Source: Gemmatimonadota bacterium (GTDB lineage Bacteria > Gemmatimonadota > Gemmatimonadetes > Longimicrobiales > Gaopeijiaceae). Taken from it: 64,000 nucleotides of DNA. Location of the stretch: positions 1-64,000 of the forward strand of contig JAPPNO010000038.1 of assembly GCA_028873845.1 (NCBI GenBank). Reading direction: 5' to 3'. Made by a program: the position numbers and the translations under genes. Under the pieces are notes generated by a model, which searched no databases, had not been told where the DNA came from, and worked only from the letters and a program-made list of their open reading frames with translations. Shown here in pieces: positions 26,841-35,432 of this stretch (position 1 is its first letter; every line of letters starts with the position of its first letter).

Positions 26841-28256
26841 GTGACCGTGTCCCGAATCGAAGTCCCGATGCCCCAGATGGGCGAGTCGATCGCCGAGGGC
26901 ACGGTGTCCAAGTGGCTGAAGGAAGTCGGCGACGCCGTCGAGCGCGACGAGCCGATCCTCGAGATTTCCACCGACAAGGTGGACGCCGAGATCCCGTCGC
27001 CGTCGGCGGGAGCACTGACCGAGATCCTGGTGGCCGAGGGTGAGACCGTCGAGGTCGGCACGATCGTGGCGTATATCGACCCGAATGGTGCGGGTGGGGC
27101 CGCGAGCGCACCCGTCGCGCCCGACGAACCCGAGCCGTCCCCGGCTGCCGAGCCCCCTCCGCCCGCTCCTGCGACCTCGCCCCCCCACGACCCCGAAGAC
27201 GTCGCCTGCACCGCCACGAGCGAGGAGCGTCTGCGCACCCGGTCGACACCCGTCGTGCGGCGGATTGCCGCGGAAGCCGGTGTGGACATTTCCCGGGTGA
27301 CCGGCACCGGCCATCAGGGACGCGTCACCAAACAGGACATCCTGGCCTACATCGAGAGCGGACCGGACACGGTCGTCGCCCCGGCACCGGCCCCCGCCGG
27401 ACCGACCACCGAGCCGGCACTTCCGGCCGCCCCGGCCACCGCCCCACGCGAGCCGACCCCTCTCCCGACCCCACCCCCCGCCGCCCCCTCCGGCGACGAC
27501 CTCTGGCACCGCTTCGCCCGCGAGGTCGACCACCCCGTCTTCCCGGTTCGCGAAGAAGACCGCGTTGAGACGATGGACAAGGTGCGCCGCCTCACCGCGG
27601 AGCACATGGTGCTCTCCAAGCGGATCCATTCCCACGTCCACTCGATCATCGAGATCGACTTCAGCGTGGTGGACCGGATCCGGCGCGAGAACAAGGCGCG
27701 ATGGGCGAAGCGCGGGGCGCGCGTCTCCTACACCGCCTTCGTGGCTTGGGCCTGTTCCCGCATTCTGAGGGACTTCCCGACGGTCAACGGCGTCCTTTCG
27801 GGGAACAACGTCATCTACCGGGGCTCGGTGAACCTCGGGATGGCGGTGGACCTGAACCCGGGCCTCATCGTTCCGGTCATTCACGACGCGGACGACCTGA
27901 GCCTGGTGGGGACCGCCCGAAAGATCATCGACCTCGCCACGCGCGCGAAGGACAGGCAGCTGTCGCCGTCGGAGATCCAGGGCGCCACCTTCACCATCAC
28001 CAACCCCGGCGTGCTGGGCACCATGGTGGGCATGCCGATCATCCCCAAGGGCACTTCGGCGATCCTGGGGACGGGATCGATCGAGAAGCGGGTGGTGGTG
28101 TTGACCGACCCCGGGTCGGGCCAGGACTCGATGGCCATCCGCAAGCGGTCGTACTTCTCTCTCGGGTACGATCACCGGCTGGTGGACGGTGCCGACTCGG
28201 CGCGCTTCCTGTCCGCTCTCAAGGAGCTTCTCGAGGACTTCCCCGAGGACGCCTGA
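26841..28256 (+). CDS. Dihydrolipoamide acyltransferase E2 of a 2-oxoacid dehydrogenase complex
   Basis: 471 aa from a GTG with GGAG upstream. Residues 5-80 are a lipoyl domain, with the lipoylated Lys in EISTDKVDAEIPSP. A Pro/Ala linker leads to a peripheral-subunit-binding domain (about 133-170, TPVVRRIAAEAGVDISRVTGTG). A second Pro linker precedes the catalytic domain (about 245-471), which ends in SLGYDHRLVDGADSARFL with the active-site His-x3-Asp-Gly. It has one lipoyl domain only. The E3 gene (lpdA) is not in the window. lipB follows directly and could supply the lipoyl group. Confidence 0.94.
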   Translation: MTVSRIEVPMPQMGESIAEGTVSKWLKEVGDAVERDEPILEISTDKVDAEIPSPSAGALTEILVAEGETVEVGTIVAYIDPNGAGGAASAPVAPDEPEPSPAAEPPPPAPATSPPHDPEDVACTATSEERLRTRSTPVVRRIAAEAGVDISRVTGTGHQGRVTKQDILAYIESGPDTVVAPAPAPAGPTTEPALPAAPATAPREPTPLPTPPPAAPSGDDLWHRFAREVDHPVFPVREEDRVETMDKVRRLTAEHMVLSKRIHSHVHSIIEIDFSVVDRIRRENKARWAKRGARVSYTAFVAWACSRILRDFPTVNGVLSGNNVIYRGSVNLGMAVDLNPGLIVPVIHDADDLSLVGTARKIIDLATRAKDRQLSPSEIQGATFTITNPGVLGTMVGMPIIPKGTSAILGTGSIEKRVVVLTDPGSGQDSMAIRKRSYFSLGYDHRLVDGADSARFLSALKELLEDFPEDA

Positions 28257-28314
28257 CGCCGGGGGATTGCAGGGTGGCCGCGGCCCACGACCCCCGCACG
28301 GCACGGCACCGGCC

Positions 28315-28998
28315 GTGACGCCCCGGCGGAACCGTACCCTCGCGGTGCGACATCTGGGGCTGACCGGCTACCGGGCCGCGCTCGAACGGCAGGCCGCCCT
28401 CGTCGAGCGCCGGCGAAGCGGAGAAATCCCCGACACGCTGCTCCTCCTCGAACACCCCCACGTGATCACGCTGGGGTCTTCCGGCGATCGCGGCCACCTC
28501 CTGCTGTCGCCCGCGGAGCTCGCCGCCCGGGGCATCGAGGTGCACGAAGCGGGGCGTGGCGGCGACATCACCTATCACGGACCGGGACAGCTGGTCGGCT
28601 ACCCGATCCTCGACCTCAAGCCGGACCACAGGGATCTGCACGCGTATCTGCGCGGCCTGGAAGCCGTGCTCATCGGCGTGCTTCGCGCCTTCGGCGTCGA
28701 GGGCGAGCGCGACGAGAGCGCGACCGGGGTGTGGGTGCGGGGGGCCAAGGTCGGAGCCATCGGAATCCGCGTGTCGTCGGGGTGGATCACCTCGCACGGC
28801 TTCGCGGTCAATGCGAACACCGACCTCTCGTACTTCGACGCCATCGTGCCGTGCGGTCTGCACGGCCGCCCCGTAACGAGCCTCACCCGCCTGTTGCGGC
28901 GCGAGATCACCCCCGCGGCCGTGGCACCGGCCGTCGTCGCGGCGATGGTGGCCGAGTTCGGCTACGGCTCCGTCCGGGACTGGTCGGCGAAGTGCTAG
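28315..28998 (+). CDS. lipB: Octanoyltransferase LipB
   Basis: 227 aa from a GTG at 28315; an in-frame TTG at 28267 also exists. LipB moves octanoyl from acyl carrier protein to lipoyl domains. Conserved parts are LLLLEHPHVITLGSSGD, GRGGDITYHGPGQLVGYPIL, GVWVRGAKVGAIGIRVSSGW, THGFAVN-type SHGFAVNANTDLSYF and IVPCGLHGRPVTSL with the acyl-accepting Cys. Its place after E2 matches its job. It is convergent with the RNase HI gene. Confidence 0.94.
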   Translation: MTPRRNRTLAVRHLGLTGYRAALERQAALVERRRSGEIPDTLLLLEHPHVITLGSSGDRGHLLLSPAELAARGIEVHEAGRGGDITYHGPGQLVGYPILDLKPDHRDLHAYLRGLEAVLIGVLRAFGVEGERDESATGVWVRGAKVGAIGIRVSSGWITSHGFAVNANTDLSYFDAIVPCGLHGRPVTSLTRLLRREITPAAVAPAVVAAMVAEFGYGSVRDWSAKC

Positions 28999-29044
28999 CA
29001 CTTTCTGCTGGCATCCTGTCACCGCCGCCCTGTGCTTCGCCCCC

Positions 29045-29626
29045 CTATTCCTCCTGCACCGGCGGCGCGAACTCGAAGTAGTCGAGATACAGCTCCTTCG
29101 TGTCGCGCTGCTCCTCCAGCCAGTCCCCGAAGCCCGACGGCACCGGTTCGGGCGCTGCTGACAGTTCGCGGGCCGCCCTCTGGGCCAGGTCGTTCACGTA
29201 CTCGTTCCTGGGGTCCCCCGCGTGCCCCCGGATCCACTTCCAGGTCACCTCGTGGCGCGCGATGATCCGGTCCAGCCGCCGCCACAGCTCCAGGTTCTCG
29301 ATGGGGCCGCCCTTGCGCTTCCATCCCTTGCGCTTCCACGCGGGCATCCACGCCGAGGCGCCCTTCACCAGGTACTGGGAATCGGAGACGAACCGGACCC
29401 TGCAGCGCCCCTTCAACGCGCCGAGCGCCAGGATGGCGCTGGTGATGGCCATGCGGTTGTTGGTGGTGGAGGGGTCCGAGGTCCAGAGGTCCCGCCGCTC
29501 CCAGGCCCCGTCCTTCCAGTGCTCGAGGAGAACGGCCGCGCCCCCGGGACGATCACGGCCGACGAACTGGTTCCCCAGACACGACTCGTCGGCGTGGACG
29601 AAGACCAGCGGCCCGGTTGTCGCCAT
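29045..29626 (-). CDS. rnhA: Ribonuclease HI with substituted catalytic Glu
   Basis: 193 aa from the ATG at 29626; the longer ORF-track frame upstream runs through carA on the other strand. RNase HI cuts the RNA strand of RNA-DNA hybrids using a D-E-D-D metal site. Present are Asp13 (HADESCLGN), Asp82 (VRFVSDSQYLVKG), His135 (WKWIRGHAGDPRNEY) and Asp146 (VNDLAQRAA). The expected Glu in NNRMELxxAI is Ala60 (NNRMAITSAILAL, codon at 29449-29447). A 40-residue C-terminal tail follows. Activity may be lower or use another residue. It is transcribed away from carA. Confidence 0.9.
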   Translation of the reverse strand: MATTGPLVFVHADESCLGNQFVGRDRPGGAAVLLEHWKDGAWERRDLWTSDPSTTNNRMAITSAILALGALKGRCRVRFVSDSQYLVKGASAWMPAWKRKGWKRKGGPIENLELWRRLDRIIARHEVTWKWIRGHAGDPRNEYVNDLAQRAARELSAAPEPVPSGFGDWLEEQRDTKELYLDYFEFAPPVQEE

Positions 29627-29756
29627 GCACTCTTCTCCGGTTCCCGTGCGGTTTCGGCGCGGCGTCCGACGGTGCCGCGCCCCTTCGAAGAAGATAGCAA
29701 GCCCCGGAAGAATCGGAGGCGGCCCTTCAGCCGGACGGTCCGTCGGCAGGTTCCTC

Positions 29757-29781
29757 GCGCGGATTGTCCACGGACTGCTAG
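29757..29781 (-). repeat. Dispersed repeat copy D (between rnhA and carA)
   Basis: On the minus strand it reads CTAGCAGTCCGTGGACAATC. It sits 11 nt before the carA start in the divergent rnhA-carA gap. It carries only the core of the element. Confidence 0.6.
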
Positions 29782-29791
29782 ATTCAGCACG

Positions 29792-30952
29792 ATGACGCGT
29801 CCCCAACCATCCACAGACTCTCCAGGCGACCCTGCTCCGCGTCCCGCGTGCCTCCTTCTGGAGGACGGGCGTCGCCTCGACGGACTGTCTCTCGGAGTGC
29901 GGGGCGTCGCACTCGGCGAGGTGGTCTTCAACACCTCGATGACCGGCTACCAGGAGGTACTCACCGACCCGTCGTACGCGGGGCAGCTGGTCACCATGAC
30001 GTATCCGCTGATCGGCAACTACGGGACCAACGCCGAAGACGTGGAATCGGTCCGGCCCCAGGTCGCCGGGTTCATCGTGCGCGAGGCGGCGCGCGCACCC
30101 AGTTCCTGGCGGAGCCGATTCACCCTCGAGGACTATCTCCGGCGTCACGGAGTGGTGGGAATCCGGGAAGTCGACACACGGGCGCTTACCCGCCACATCC
30201 GCGACGAGGGGGCCATGCGGGCCGCGATCGCCCCGGGTGACATGCCGGAGGATGAGCTTCTCGAACGCGTGCTCGCCCACCCGAAGATGGAGGGTCTGGA
30301 GCTGGCCTGCGGCGTCTCCACCGAACGCCGCTACACGGTCCCCGCGGCGGGACGGGAGGAATACCACGTGGCCGCTTTCGACTTCGGGGTCAAGTCGAGC
30401 TCGCCGAGGCTGCTTTCCGAGCGGGGTTGCCGGGTCACCGTGCTGCCTTCGGAAGCGCATACGGCCGACGTGCTGGCACTGGAGCCTGACGGTCTCTTCC
30501 TTTCCAACGGACCGGGCGACCCCGCCGCCGTGGAGCGGGTGGCCGAGACGATCCTCGAGGTGGCCGGACGGGGGATACCCGTTTTCGGCATCTGCCTGGG
30601 GCACCAGCTCATCGCCCGGGCCTTCGGTGCGGAGACCTTCAAGCTGCCCTTCGGCCACCATGGCGCGAACCACCCGGTCATGAACCACGACCTGCGCACG
30701 GTGGAGATCACTTCCCAGAATCACGGGTTCGCGGTGAGGGGCGGGAAGGGCGATGAAGTCCCCGGCGCACCCGGTCTCAGGGTCACGCACAGCAACCTGT
30801 ACGACGGCACAGTGGCAGGCGTCTCCCACGCGGAACTGCCGGTGATGGCGGTCCAATACCACCCGGAAGCGGCGCCCGGACCCCACGACAGCCGTTATCT
30901 TTTCAACGATTTCGTGGCCTTGATGGCGGCGCGCATCCGGACCTCGCCGTAA
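29792..30952 (+). CDS. carA: Carbamoyl-phosphate synthase small (glutaminase) subunit
   Basis: 386 aa. CarA hydrolyses glutamine and passes ammonia to CarB for carbamoyl phosphate (arginine and pyrimidines). The N-terminal domain begins ACLLLEDGRRLDGLSLGVRG and includes FNTSMTGYQEVLTDPSYAGQ. The class I glutamine amidotransferase domain has LFLSNGPGDP, FGICLGHQLIARAFG (catalytic Cys) and VMAVQYHPEAAPGPHDS (catalytic His and Glu). carB is not adjacent. The ATG at 29792 follows repeat copy D. Confidence 0.96.
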   Translation: MTRPQPSTDSPGDPAPRPACLLLEDGRRLDGLSLGVRGVALGEVVFNTSMTGYQEVLTDPSYAGQLVTMTYPLIGNYGTNAEDVESVRPQVAGFIVREAARAPSSWRSRFTLEDYLRRHGVVGIREVDTRALTRHIRDEGAMRAAIAPGDMPEDELLERVLAHPKMEGLELACGVSTERRYTVPAAGREEYHVAAFDFGVKSSSPRLLSERGCRVTVLPSEAHTADVLALEPDGLFLSNGPGDPAAVERVAETILEVAGRGIPVFGICLGHQLIARAFGAETFKLPFGHHGANHPVMNHDLRTVEITSQNHGFAVRGGKGDEVPGAPGLRVTHSNLYDGTVAGVSHAELPVMAVQYHPEAAPGPHDSRYLFNDFVALMAARIRTSP

Positions 30953-31086
30953 GGCCCCCTGACGGTCCAACTTGACGCTGGATACCCAACCCTGTTACTT
31001 ACCGACACATACACAGCCAACTCGTTCCAACGAGAGGGGCGGAGCAGCCAACTTGGCGCCTCAGGCGCCGGCTCGGAGGAGGGGCA

Positions 31087-31404
31087 ATGACGAAAGCGGA
31101 TCTAGTTGAGCAGGTAGCCGATGCAATCGGCCCGGGTCTCACCAAGAAGGAGTGCGCTCTGGTGGTCGATGGGTTTCTGAACGCGGTCAAGCATGCGCTT
31201 GCCCAGGGGGAGGGAATCGAAATCCGGGGCTTCGGAACCTTCAAGGTGCGTCACCGCAAGGCGCGTGTCGCACGGAATCCCAGAACGGGTGAGCCGGTAC
31301 AGGTCCCCGCACGCGTATCACCGGTTTTCAAGCCGTCCAAGCACCTGCGCGCGAGGGTCGCGCGCATCGAGGCGCCGGACGGGCCGTCGACCGGGGCCGG
31401 CTAG
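31087..31404 (+). CDS. HU/IHF family DNA-binding protein
   Basis: 105 aa. A histone-like dimer that bends DNA. It starts MTKADLVEQVADAIGPGLTKKE; the core IEIRGFGTFKVRHRKARVARNPRTGEPVQVPARVSPVFKPSK includes the beta-arm with the Arg-Asn-Pro tip that intercalates into DNA. The C-terminal 20 residues exceed typical [14 protein letters not shown] precedes the ATG. The 134-nt leader contains a palindrome, GGCGCC-tca-GGCGCC, near 31054-31068. Confidence 0.93.
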   Translation: MTKADLVEQVADAIGPGLTKKECALVVDGFLNAVKHALAQGEGIEIRGFGTFKVRHRKARVARNPRTGEPVQVPARVSPVFKPSKHLRARVARIEAPDGPSTGAG

Positions 31405-31412
31405 CGGCCCCG
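31392..31412 (+). terminator. GC-rich hairpin over the HU stop codon
   Basis: CGGGGCCG-gctag-CGGCCCCG is a perfect 8-bp stem that includes the TAG stop of the HU gene. No T-run follows, so it is a weak terminator or mRNA-stabilising structure. The moaD start lies 22 nt beyond. Confidence 0.4.
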
Positions 31413-31434
31413 AGTCACCGCGCGGGTTTCCCCG

Positions 31435-31680
31435 GTGGAGGTCACGGTTCTTCTATTTGCCGCTCACCGGGAGCGGGTCGGCACGGAGAGCACGGTTGTC
31501 TCCTTGCCGGAACGCGCCACCGTAGGCACACTTCTTTCGGAGCTGCGGGCCCGCGGCGGTGGTTGGGCGGACCTTCCGTCCTCTCCCGCCGTCGCGGTCA
31601 ATCGCAGCTACGCCAACGTCGGAAGCGAGTTGTCCGACGGAGACGAAGTGGCCCTTATCCCTCCCGTTGCCGGGGGGTGA
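31435..31680 (+). CDS. moaD: Molybdopterin synthase sulfur carrier subunit MoaD
   Basis: 81 aa from a GTG, ubiquitin-like. It ends in the Gly-Gly pair (VAGG) that is adenylated and thiocarboxylated. VTVLLFAAHRERVG and LSDGDEVALIPPVAGG are characteristic. It works with MoaE, encoded 17 nt downstream, to sulfurate precursor Z. Confidence 0.92.
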   Translation: MEVTVLLFAAHRERVGTESTVVSLPERATVGTLLSELRARGGGWADLPSSPAVAVNRSYANVGSELSDGDEVALIPPVAGG

Positions 31681-31696
31681 GACGGTGTAGCGCGAA

Positions 31697-32194
31697 ATGG
31701 CCTGGAGCGACATAACCATCGACCCCATCGACCCTTCCACCGTTGTGGAGCGGGTTGGCGCACCGCGGGACGGAGCCGTTGCGCTCTTCCTGGGAACCGT
31801 GCGGAACCGCAACGAAGGGCGTCCGGTCGCGGGAATGGAATACGAGGGCTACGGCGACATGGCGCGCGAGCAGCTGGCGACGATCGTGGCCGAAGCCGCG
31901 GCCCGCGCCCGGAGCGACCGCATCGCCGCGGTACACCGCCTGGGCGAGCTGGCCATCGGCGAGGTGAGCGTGGCCATCGCGGTTTCCACCCCTCACAGGG
32001 CGGAGGCCTTCGACGCGGCCAGGTACGTGATCGAGGAGATCAAGAAGCGGTTGCCGGTCTGGAAGCGCGAACGGTACCTGGACGGCGAGGCCGAGTGGCT
32101 GGACGGGGAGGTGCCGGTGGCGGTTGGCGCAGCCGCCGGGCGCCGGGGCGGGGACGAAGACGGCCACCTTCACCCCGGGACACCGCACGGATGA
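31697..32194 (+). CDS. moaE: Molybdopterin synthase catalytic subunit MoaE
   Basis: 165 aa. MoaE accepts sulfur from MoaD to form molybdopterin. Visible are GAVALFLGTVRNRNEGRPVAGMEYEGY, IAAVHRLGELAIGEVSVAIAVSTPHR and the catalytic Lys region YVIEEIKKRLPVWKRE. The C-terminus after W136 is a nonconserved Gly/His-rich tail running into the moaA start (4-nt overlap, ATGA). Confidence 0.94.
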   Translation: MAWSDITIDPIDPSTVVERVGAPRDGAVALFLGTVRNRNEGRPVAGMEYEGYGDMAREQLATIVAEAAARARSDRIAAVHRLGELAIGEVSVAIAVSTPHRAEAFDAARYVIEEIKKRLPVWKRERYLDGEAEWLDGEVPVAVGAAAGRRGGDEDGHLHPGTPHG

Positions 32195-33228
32195 GCTACG
32201 CATCGCCTCGGGTCCGGTCCGCTCCCGTAAACGGCGGTGCCCGCGACATGGTGGACGGCTTCGGCCGACGCATCGAGTACCTGCGCATCTCGGTGACGGA
32301 CAAGTGCAACCTGCGTTGCGTCTATTGCATGCCGGAGGAGGGCCTTCCGTGGCTCCGCCGTGGTGAGATCCTCACCTACGAGGAGATCGCCGAAATCGTC
32401 GGGGTGATGGCCGGCATGGGGCTCAGACGCCTCCGCCTGACCGGCGGCGAACCGCTGGTGCGCAAGGACCTGCCCCGCCTGGTCGACCTCCTCGCGGCGG
32501 TACCGGGAATCGAGGACATCGCCCTTTCCACGAACGCGGTGCTGCTGGCGCCGGTCGCGAAGCGGCTTCGCGATGCCGGCGTGAGCCGGGTCAACATCTC
32601 GCTCGACTCGCTGCGCCCCGACCGCGCCGACGCCATCGCGCGCCGGCCGGGCACGCTGGCCCGGATCATGGAAGGGCTCGACGCGGCGCACGCCGTCGGG
32701 TTCGACCCCATCAAGATCAACGTGGTGCTCATGCGCGGAGAGAACGACGACGAGATCCCGGATTTCGCCGAACTCTCGCGTACGCGTCCCCTTCATGTGC
32801 GGTTCATCGAGGTCATGCCGACGGAGTCGAACCTGGAGCTGAGCGCGTCCAACTTCCTCTCCTGCGACGAGGCGCTTGCCTGCGTGGCCGAGGTGGACGC
32901 CCTGGAACCGGTCTCCGGTCCCCCCGGCAACGGCCCGGCAACATACTTCAGCTTCCCCGGAGCCCAGGGAACCATCGGGGTGATCACGCCGATGAGCCAC
33001 AACTTCTGCAGCCGCTGCAACCGCATGCGACTCACCGCCGACGGACATTTGCGCCCCTGCCTGTTCGGCACCATCCAGACCCCGCTCCGCGACGCGCTGA
33101 GGCGCGGCGAAGCGCTGGAGCCCCTTGTCAACGAGACACTCCGCATCAAGCCCGAGAAACACCTGCTGGTCCAGGGCTCGTCCGAGGGCTCGGGCGGTCT
33201 GATCGCACTCTCGCAGACGGGCGGATGA
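32191..33228 (+). CDS. moaA: GTP 3',8-cyclase MoaA
   Basis: 345 aa, a radical SAM enzyme that converts GTP to the cyclic nucleotide precursor of molybdenum cofactor. The N-terminal cluster is CNLRCVYCMPEEGL (Cys-x3-Cys-x2-Cys). LRLTGGEPLVRKDL and VNISLDSLRPDR are the SAM region. The C-terminal second cluster is FCSRCNRMRLTADGHLRPCLF. The C-terminus ends in EGSGGLIALSQTGG, resembling the Gly-Gly tail that MoaC-linked MoaA proteins need. moaC itself was not found here. Confidence 0.95.
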   Translation: MSYASPRVRSAPVNGGARDMVDGFGRRIEYLRISVTDKCNLRCVYCMPEEGLPWLRRGEILTYEEIAEIVGVMAGMGLRRLRLTGGEPLVRKDLPRLVDLLAAVPGIEDIALSTNAVLLAPVAKRLRDAGVSRVNISLDSLRPDRADAIARRPGTLARIMEGLDAAHAVGFDPIKINVVLMRGENDDEIPDFAELSRTRPLHVRFIEVMPTESNLELSASNFLSCDEALACVAEVDALEPVSGPPGNGPATYFSFPGAQGTIGVITPMSHNFCSRCNRMRLTADGHLRPCLFGTIQTPLRDALRRGEALEPLVNETLRIKPEKHLLVQGSSEGSGGLIALSQTGG

Positions 33229-33292
33229 CGACGGTCCGGGGCCGGTTCGCAGCAACCTGTCGCCTTTCAACCCGATGGAGAAAGCCTGAGAG

Positions 33293-34216
33293 ATGGCCAG
33301 AAAGATCACCGTAGTCGGCGCCGGACACGTGGGAGAAGTCTGTGCCCAGCGTCTCGCAGAGAAGGAATTGTGCCAGGAAGTCGTGCTCATCGACATCATC
33401 GAGGGGATCCCGCAGGGGAAGGGTCTCGACCAGTGGGAGAGCGCGCCCGTCGAGGGCTTCGACACTCGCGTGGTCGGGGCGAACGACTACGGGCCCGCCG
33501 AAGGGTCCGATCTCTTCATCGTGACGGCGGGGATCGCGCGCAAGCCGGGCATGAGCCGCGACGACCTGCTCCGCACCAACGCCGGCATCGTGCGGTCGGT
33601 GAGCGAGCAGATCGCGAGGGTGGCACCGGATTCCGTCGTGATCGTGGTCTCCAACCCGCTGGACGTGATGGCCTGGGTGGCCAAGGAGACGACCGGCTTT
33701 CCGCGCGAGCGGGTGATCGGCATGGCAGGCGTGCTCGACACGGCGCGCTTCCGGTCGTTCATCGCGATGGAGCTGGACGTGAGCGTCGAGGACATCCAGG
33801 CGATGGTGCTGGGGGGGCACGGCGATACCATGGTGCCGCTGGTCTCCTACACGGCGGTGAGCGGCATCCCGGTCTCGCGCCTGATCGCGCCGGATCGCCT
33901 CGACGCCCTGATCGAGCGTACCCGCAACGGCGGGGCCGAGATCGTGGGCTACCTGAAGACGGGGAGCGCCTACTACGCGCCCTCGGCGGCGGCCGTGCAG
34001 ATGGCCGAATCGATCGTGAAGAACAAGCGCAGAATACTGCCCGCGGCCGCCTACCTGGAGGGTGAGTACGGCCAGGAGGGGATCTACCTGGGCGTGCCCT
34101 GCAAGCTGGGCGAGGGCGGGTTGCTCGAGGTGGTCGAGGTGGAGCTGACCCCGGAGGAAGCAGCGGCACTGGCGAAGAGCGCGGATCATGTGCGGGGTAC
34201 GATGGCGCACCTGTAG
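33293..34216 (+). CDS. mdh: Malate dehydrogenase (LDH-like type)
   Basis: 307 aa. It oxidises malate to oxaloacetate in the TCA cycle. [11 protein letters not shown] binds NAD, and the Asp at the end of strand 2 (VVLIDII) favours NAD over [18 protein letters not shown] carries substrate-binding Arg residues, [10 protein letters not shown] the Asn, and [12 protein letters not shown] the catalytic His. It lacks family-typical LDH residues in the loop, so malate is the expected substrate. The 3' end overlaps the next ORF by 29 nt. Confidence 0.94.
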   Translation: MARKITVVGAGHVGEVCAQRLAEKELCQEVVLIDIIEGIPQGKGLDQWESAPVEGFDTRVVGANDYGPAEGSDLFIVTAGIARKPGMSRDDLLRTNAGIVRSVSEQIARVAPDSVVIVVSNPLDVMAWVAKETTGFPRERVIGMAGVLDTARFRSFIAMELDVSVEDIQAMVLGGHGDTMVPLVSYTAVSGIPVSRLIAPDRLDALIERTRNGGAEIVGYLKTGSAYYAPSAAAVQMAESIVKNKRRILPAAAYLEGEYGQEGIYLGVPCKLGEGGLLEVVEVELTPEEAAALAKSADHVRGTMAHL

Positions 34217-35432
34217 CAGCCCGGGCAGCCTCCGCCGCCTCGCGGTCCGCTCGCCGGGGCTGCCGGGCTCCTCCCCGGCCATTGCCGTTGCCGTCACCGT
34301 GGCGTTCTCGGCGGCCTGCGAGGATCCCCGGCCGCCGCTGTCGTGCCGCGATATTCCGGCACAGACGGTCTTCACGGGTGACACCGCCACGTTGGAGGCG
34401 TGCTTCGAGGATCCGAACGGTGAAGCGCTGGTCTACGCGGCGTCCACTTCGGATCCCGCCGTGGTTGCGGCCAGGGCCACCGGGCATCGCGTCGCCCTCG
34501 CAGGTGTGGCGCCGGGAACCGCAATGGTGGCCGTCACCGCGACCGATCCGGCCGGACTCCAGGCGGACGAACGCTTCCAGGTCGCGGTCCCCAACCGGGC
34601 GCCTCTGGCGGTGGGTGTGATTTCGCCGCTGGAACTGGCGGCCGGGGACTCGGCCCGGGTGGACGCGTCGGCCTACTTCGACGATCCCGACGGGCAGGGA
34701 CTCGGCTACGCGGCCGCGGGGTCCGACGCGCGGGTCCTGGCGGTTTCGGTCGAGGGCAGTGTATTGACGGTGACAGCGCGCGCGAAGGGGATGGCGACCG
34801 TGGCTGTCACAGCCACCGATCCCGGGGGACTGGAGACGACCCGGAGCTTTGCCGTGACGGTTCCGAACCGGGCGCCGGAGGCGGTCGGCTCGATCGCCGC
34901 GCGAACGGTCGGGGCGGGGAAGACGGTTGCACAGGATCTGGCTCCGTACTTCAGGGACCCTGACGGAGATCCGCTCTCCTACGCGGCCATCAGCGCCGAC
35001 CCGCGGGTGGCCGAAGTGTCGGTGCAAGCCGGCACCGCCTCGATTGCGGCGCTTGCCAGGGGCGAGACGACGGTGTCGGTCACGGCCTCCGACGCGGAAG
35101 GACTCACGGCCGCGCAGGTGTTCGGCGTGACCGTCCCGAACCGCGCGCCGATCGCCGTCGGCACGATTCCGCCGGACACGATCACGATCGGGGACAGCAC
35201 GACAGTCGACCTTGCCGCCTACTTCAACGACCCCGACGGAGACCCGCTCGTCCATGCGGTCACAGCCTCCGACACGACCGTCGTCGGTGTATCGGTCTCC
35301 GAAGGCACCGTCCGCATCGCCGCACTCGCGGAGGGGGAGGCGAGGGTGGGTATCGAGGCCACCGACACCGAAGGCCTCGCGGCCGCGCAGGCCTTCACGG
35401 TCACCGTGCCCGCCCGCCGGTGGCCGAGCTGA
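34188..35432 (+). CDS. Lipoprotein with four Ig/cadherin-like repeats
   Basis: 414 aa. The N-terminus has a hydrophobic stretch ([14 protein letters not shown]) ending in a lipobox-like SAAC at Cys44, giving a predicted lipoprotein. Four repeats of about 85 residues follow. Each has a YFxDPDGxxLxYxA turn, a variable strand pair and VTATDxxGL, and they are linked by VPNRAPxAVG. These resemble calcium-binding cadherin-type domains on cell-surface proteins. The last repeat ends [10 protein letters not shown] where the others continue VPNRAP. This C-terminus overlaps the cyclase gene in another frame. Function unknown; adhesion or display is a guess. Confidence 0.8.
   Translation: MCGVRWRTCSSPGSLRRLAVRSPGLPGSSPAIAVAVTVAFSAACEDPRPPLSCRDIPAQTVFTGDTATLEACFEDPNGEALVYAASTSDPAVVAARATGHRVALAGVAPGTAMVAVTATDPAGLQADERFQVAVPNRAPLAVGVISPLELAAGDSARVDASAYFDDPDGQGLGYAAAGSDARVLAVSVEGSVLTVTARAKGMATVAVTATDPGGLETTRSFAVTVPNRAPEAVGSIAARTVGAGKTVAQDLAPYFRDPDGDPLSYAAISADPRVAEVSVQAGTASIAALARGETTVSVTASDAEGLTAAQVFGVTVPNRAPIAVGTIPPDTITIGDSTTVDLAAYFNDPDGDPLVHAVTASDTTVVGVSVSEGTVRIAALAEGEARVGIEATDTEGLAAAQAFTVTVPARRWPS

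Noticed and set aside
29627-30970. Long N-terminal extension of RNase HI
   Set aside because: The extension lies antisense to carA and contains no domain; the ATG at 29626 fits the family start.
30972-31000. Promoter TTGACG-17-TTACTT before the HU gene
   Set aside because: The -35 is good but the -10 hexamer matches only two consensus bases, so it is not listed as a feature.
34214-34229. TAGCAGCCCGGGCAGCC at the mdh stop as another repeat copy
   Set aside because: It shares only TAGCAGCCCG with the element and lacks the GTGGA core, so it may be chance.
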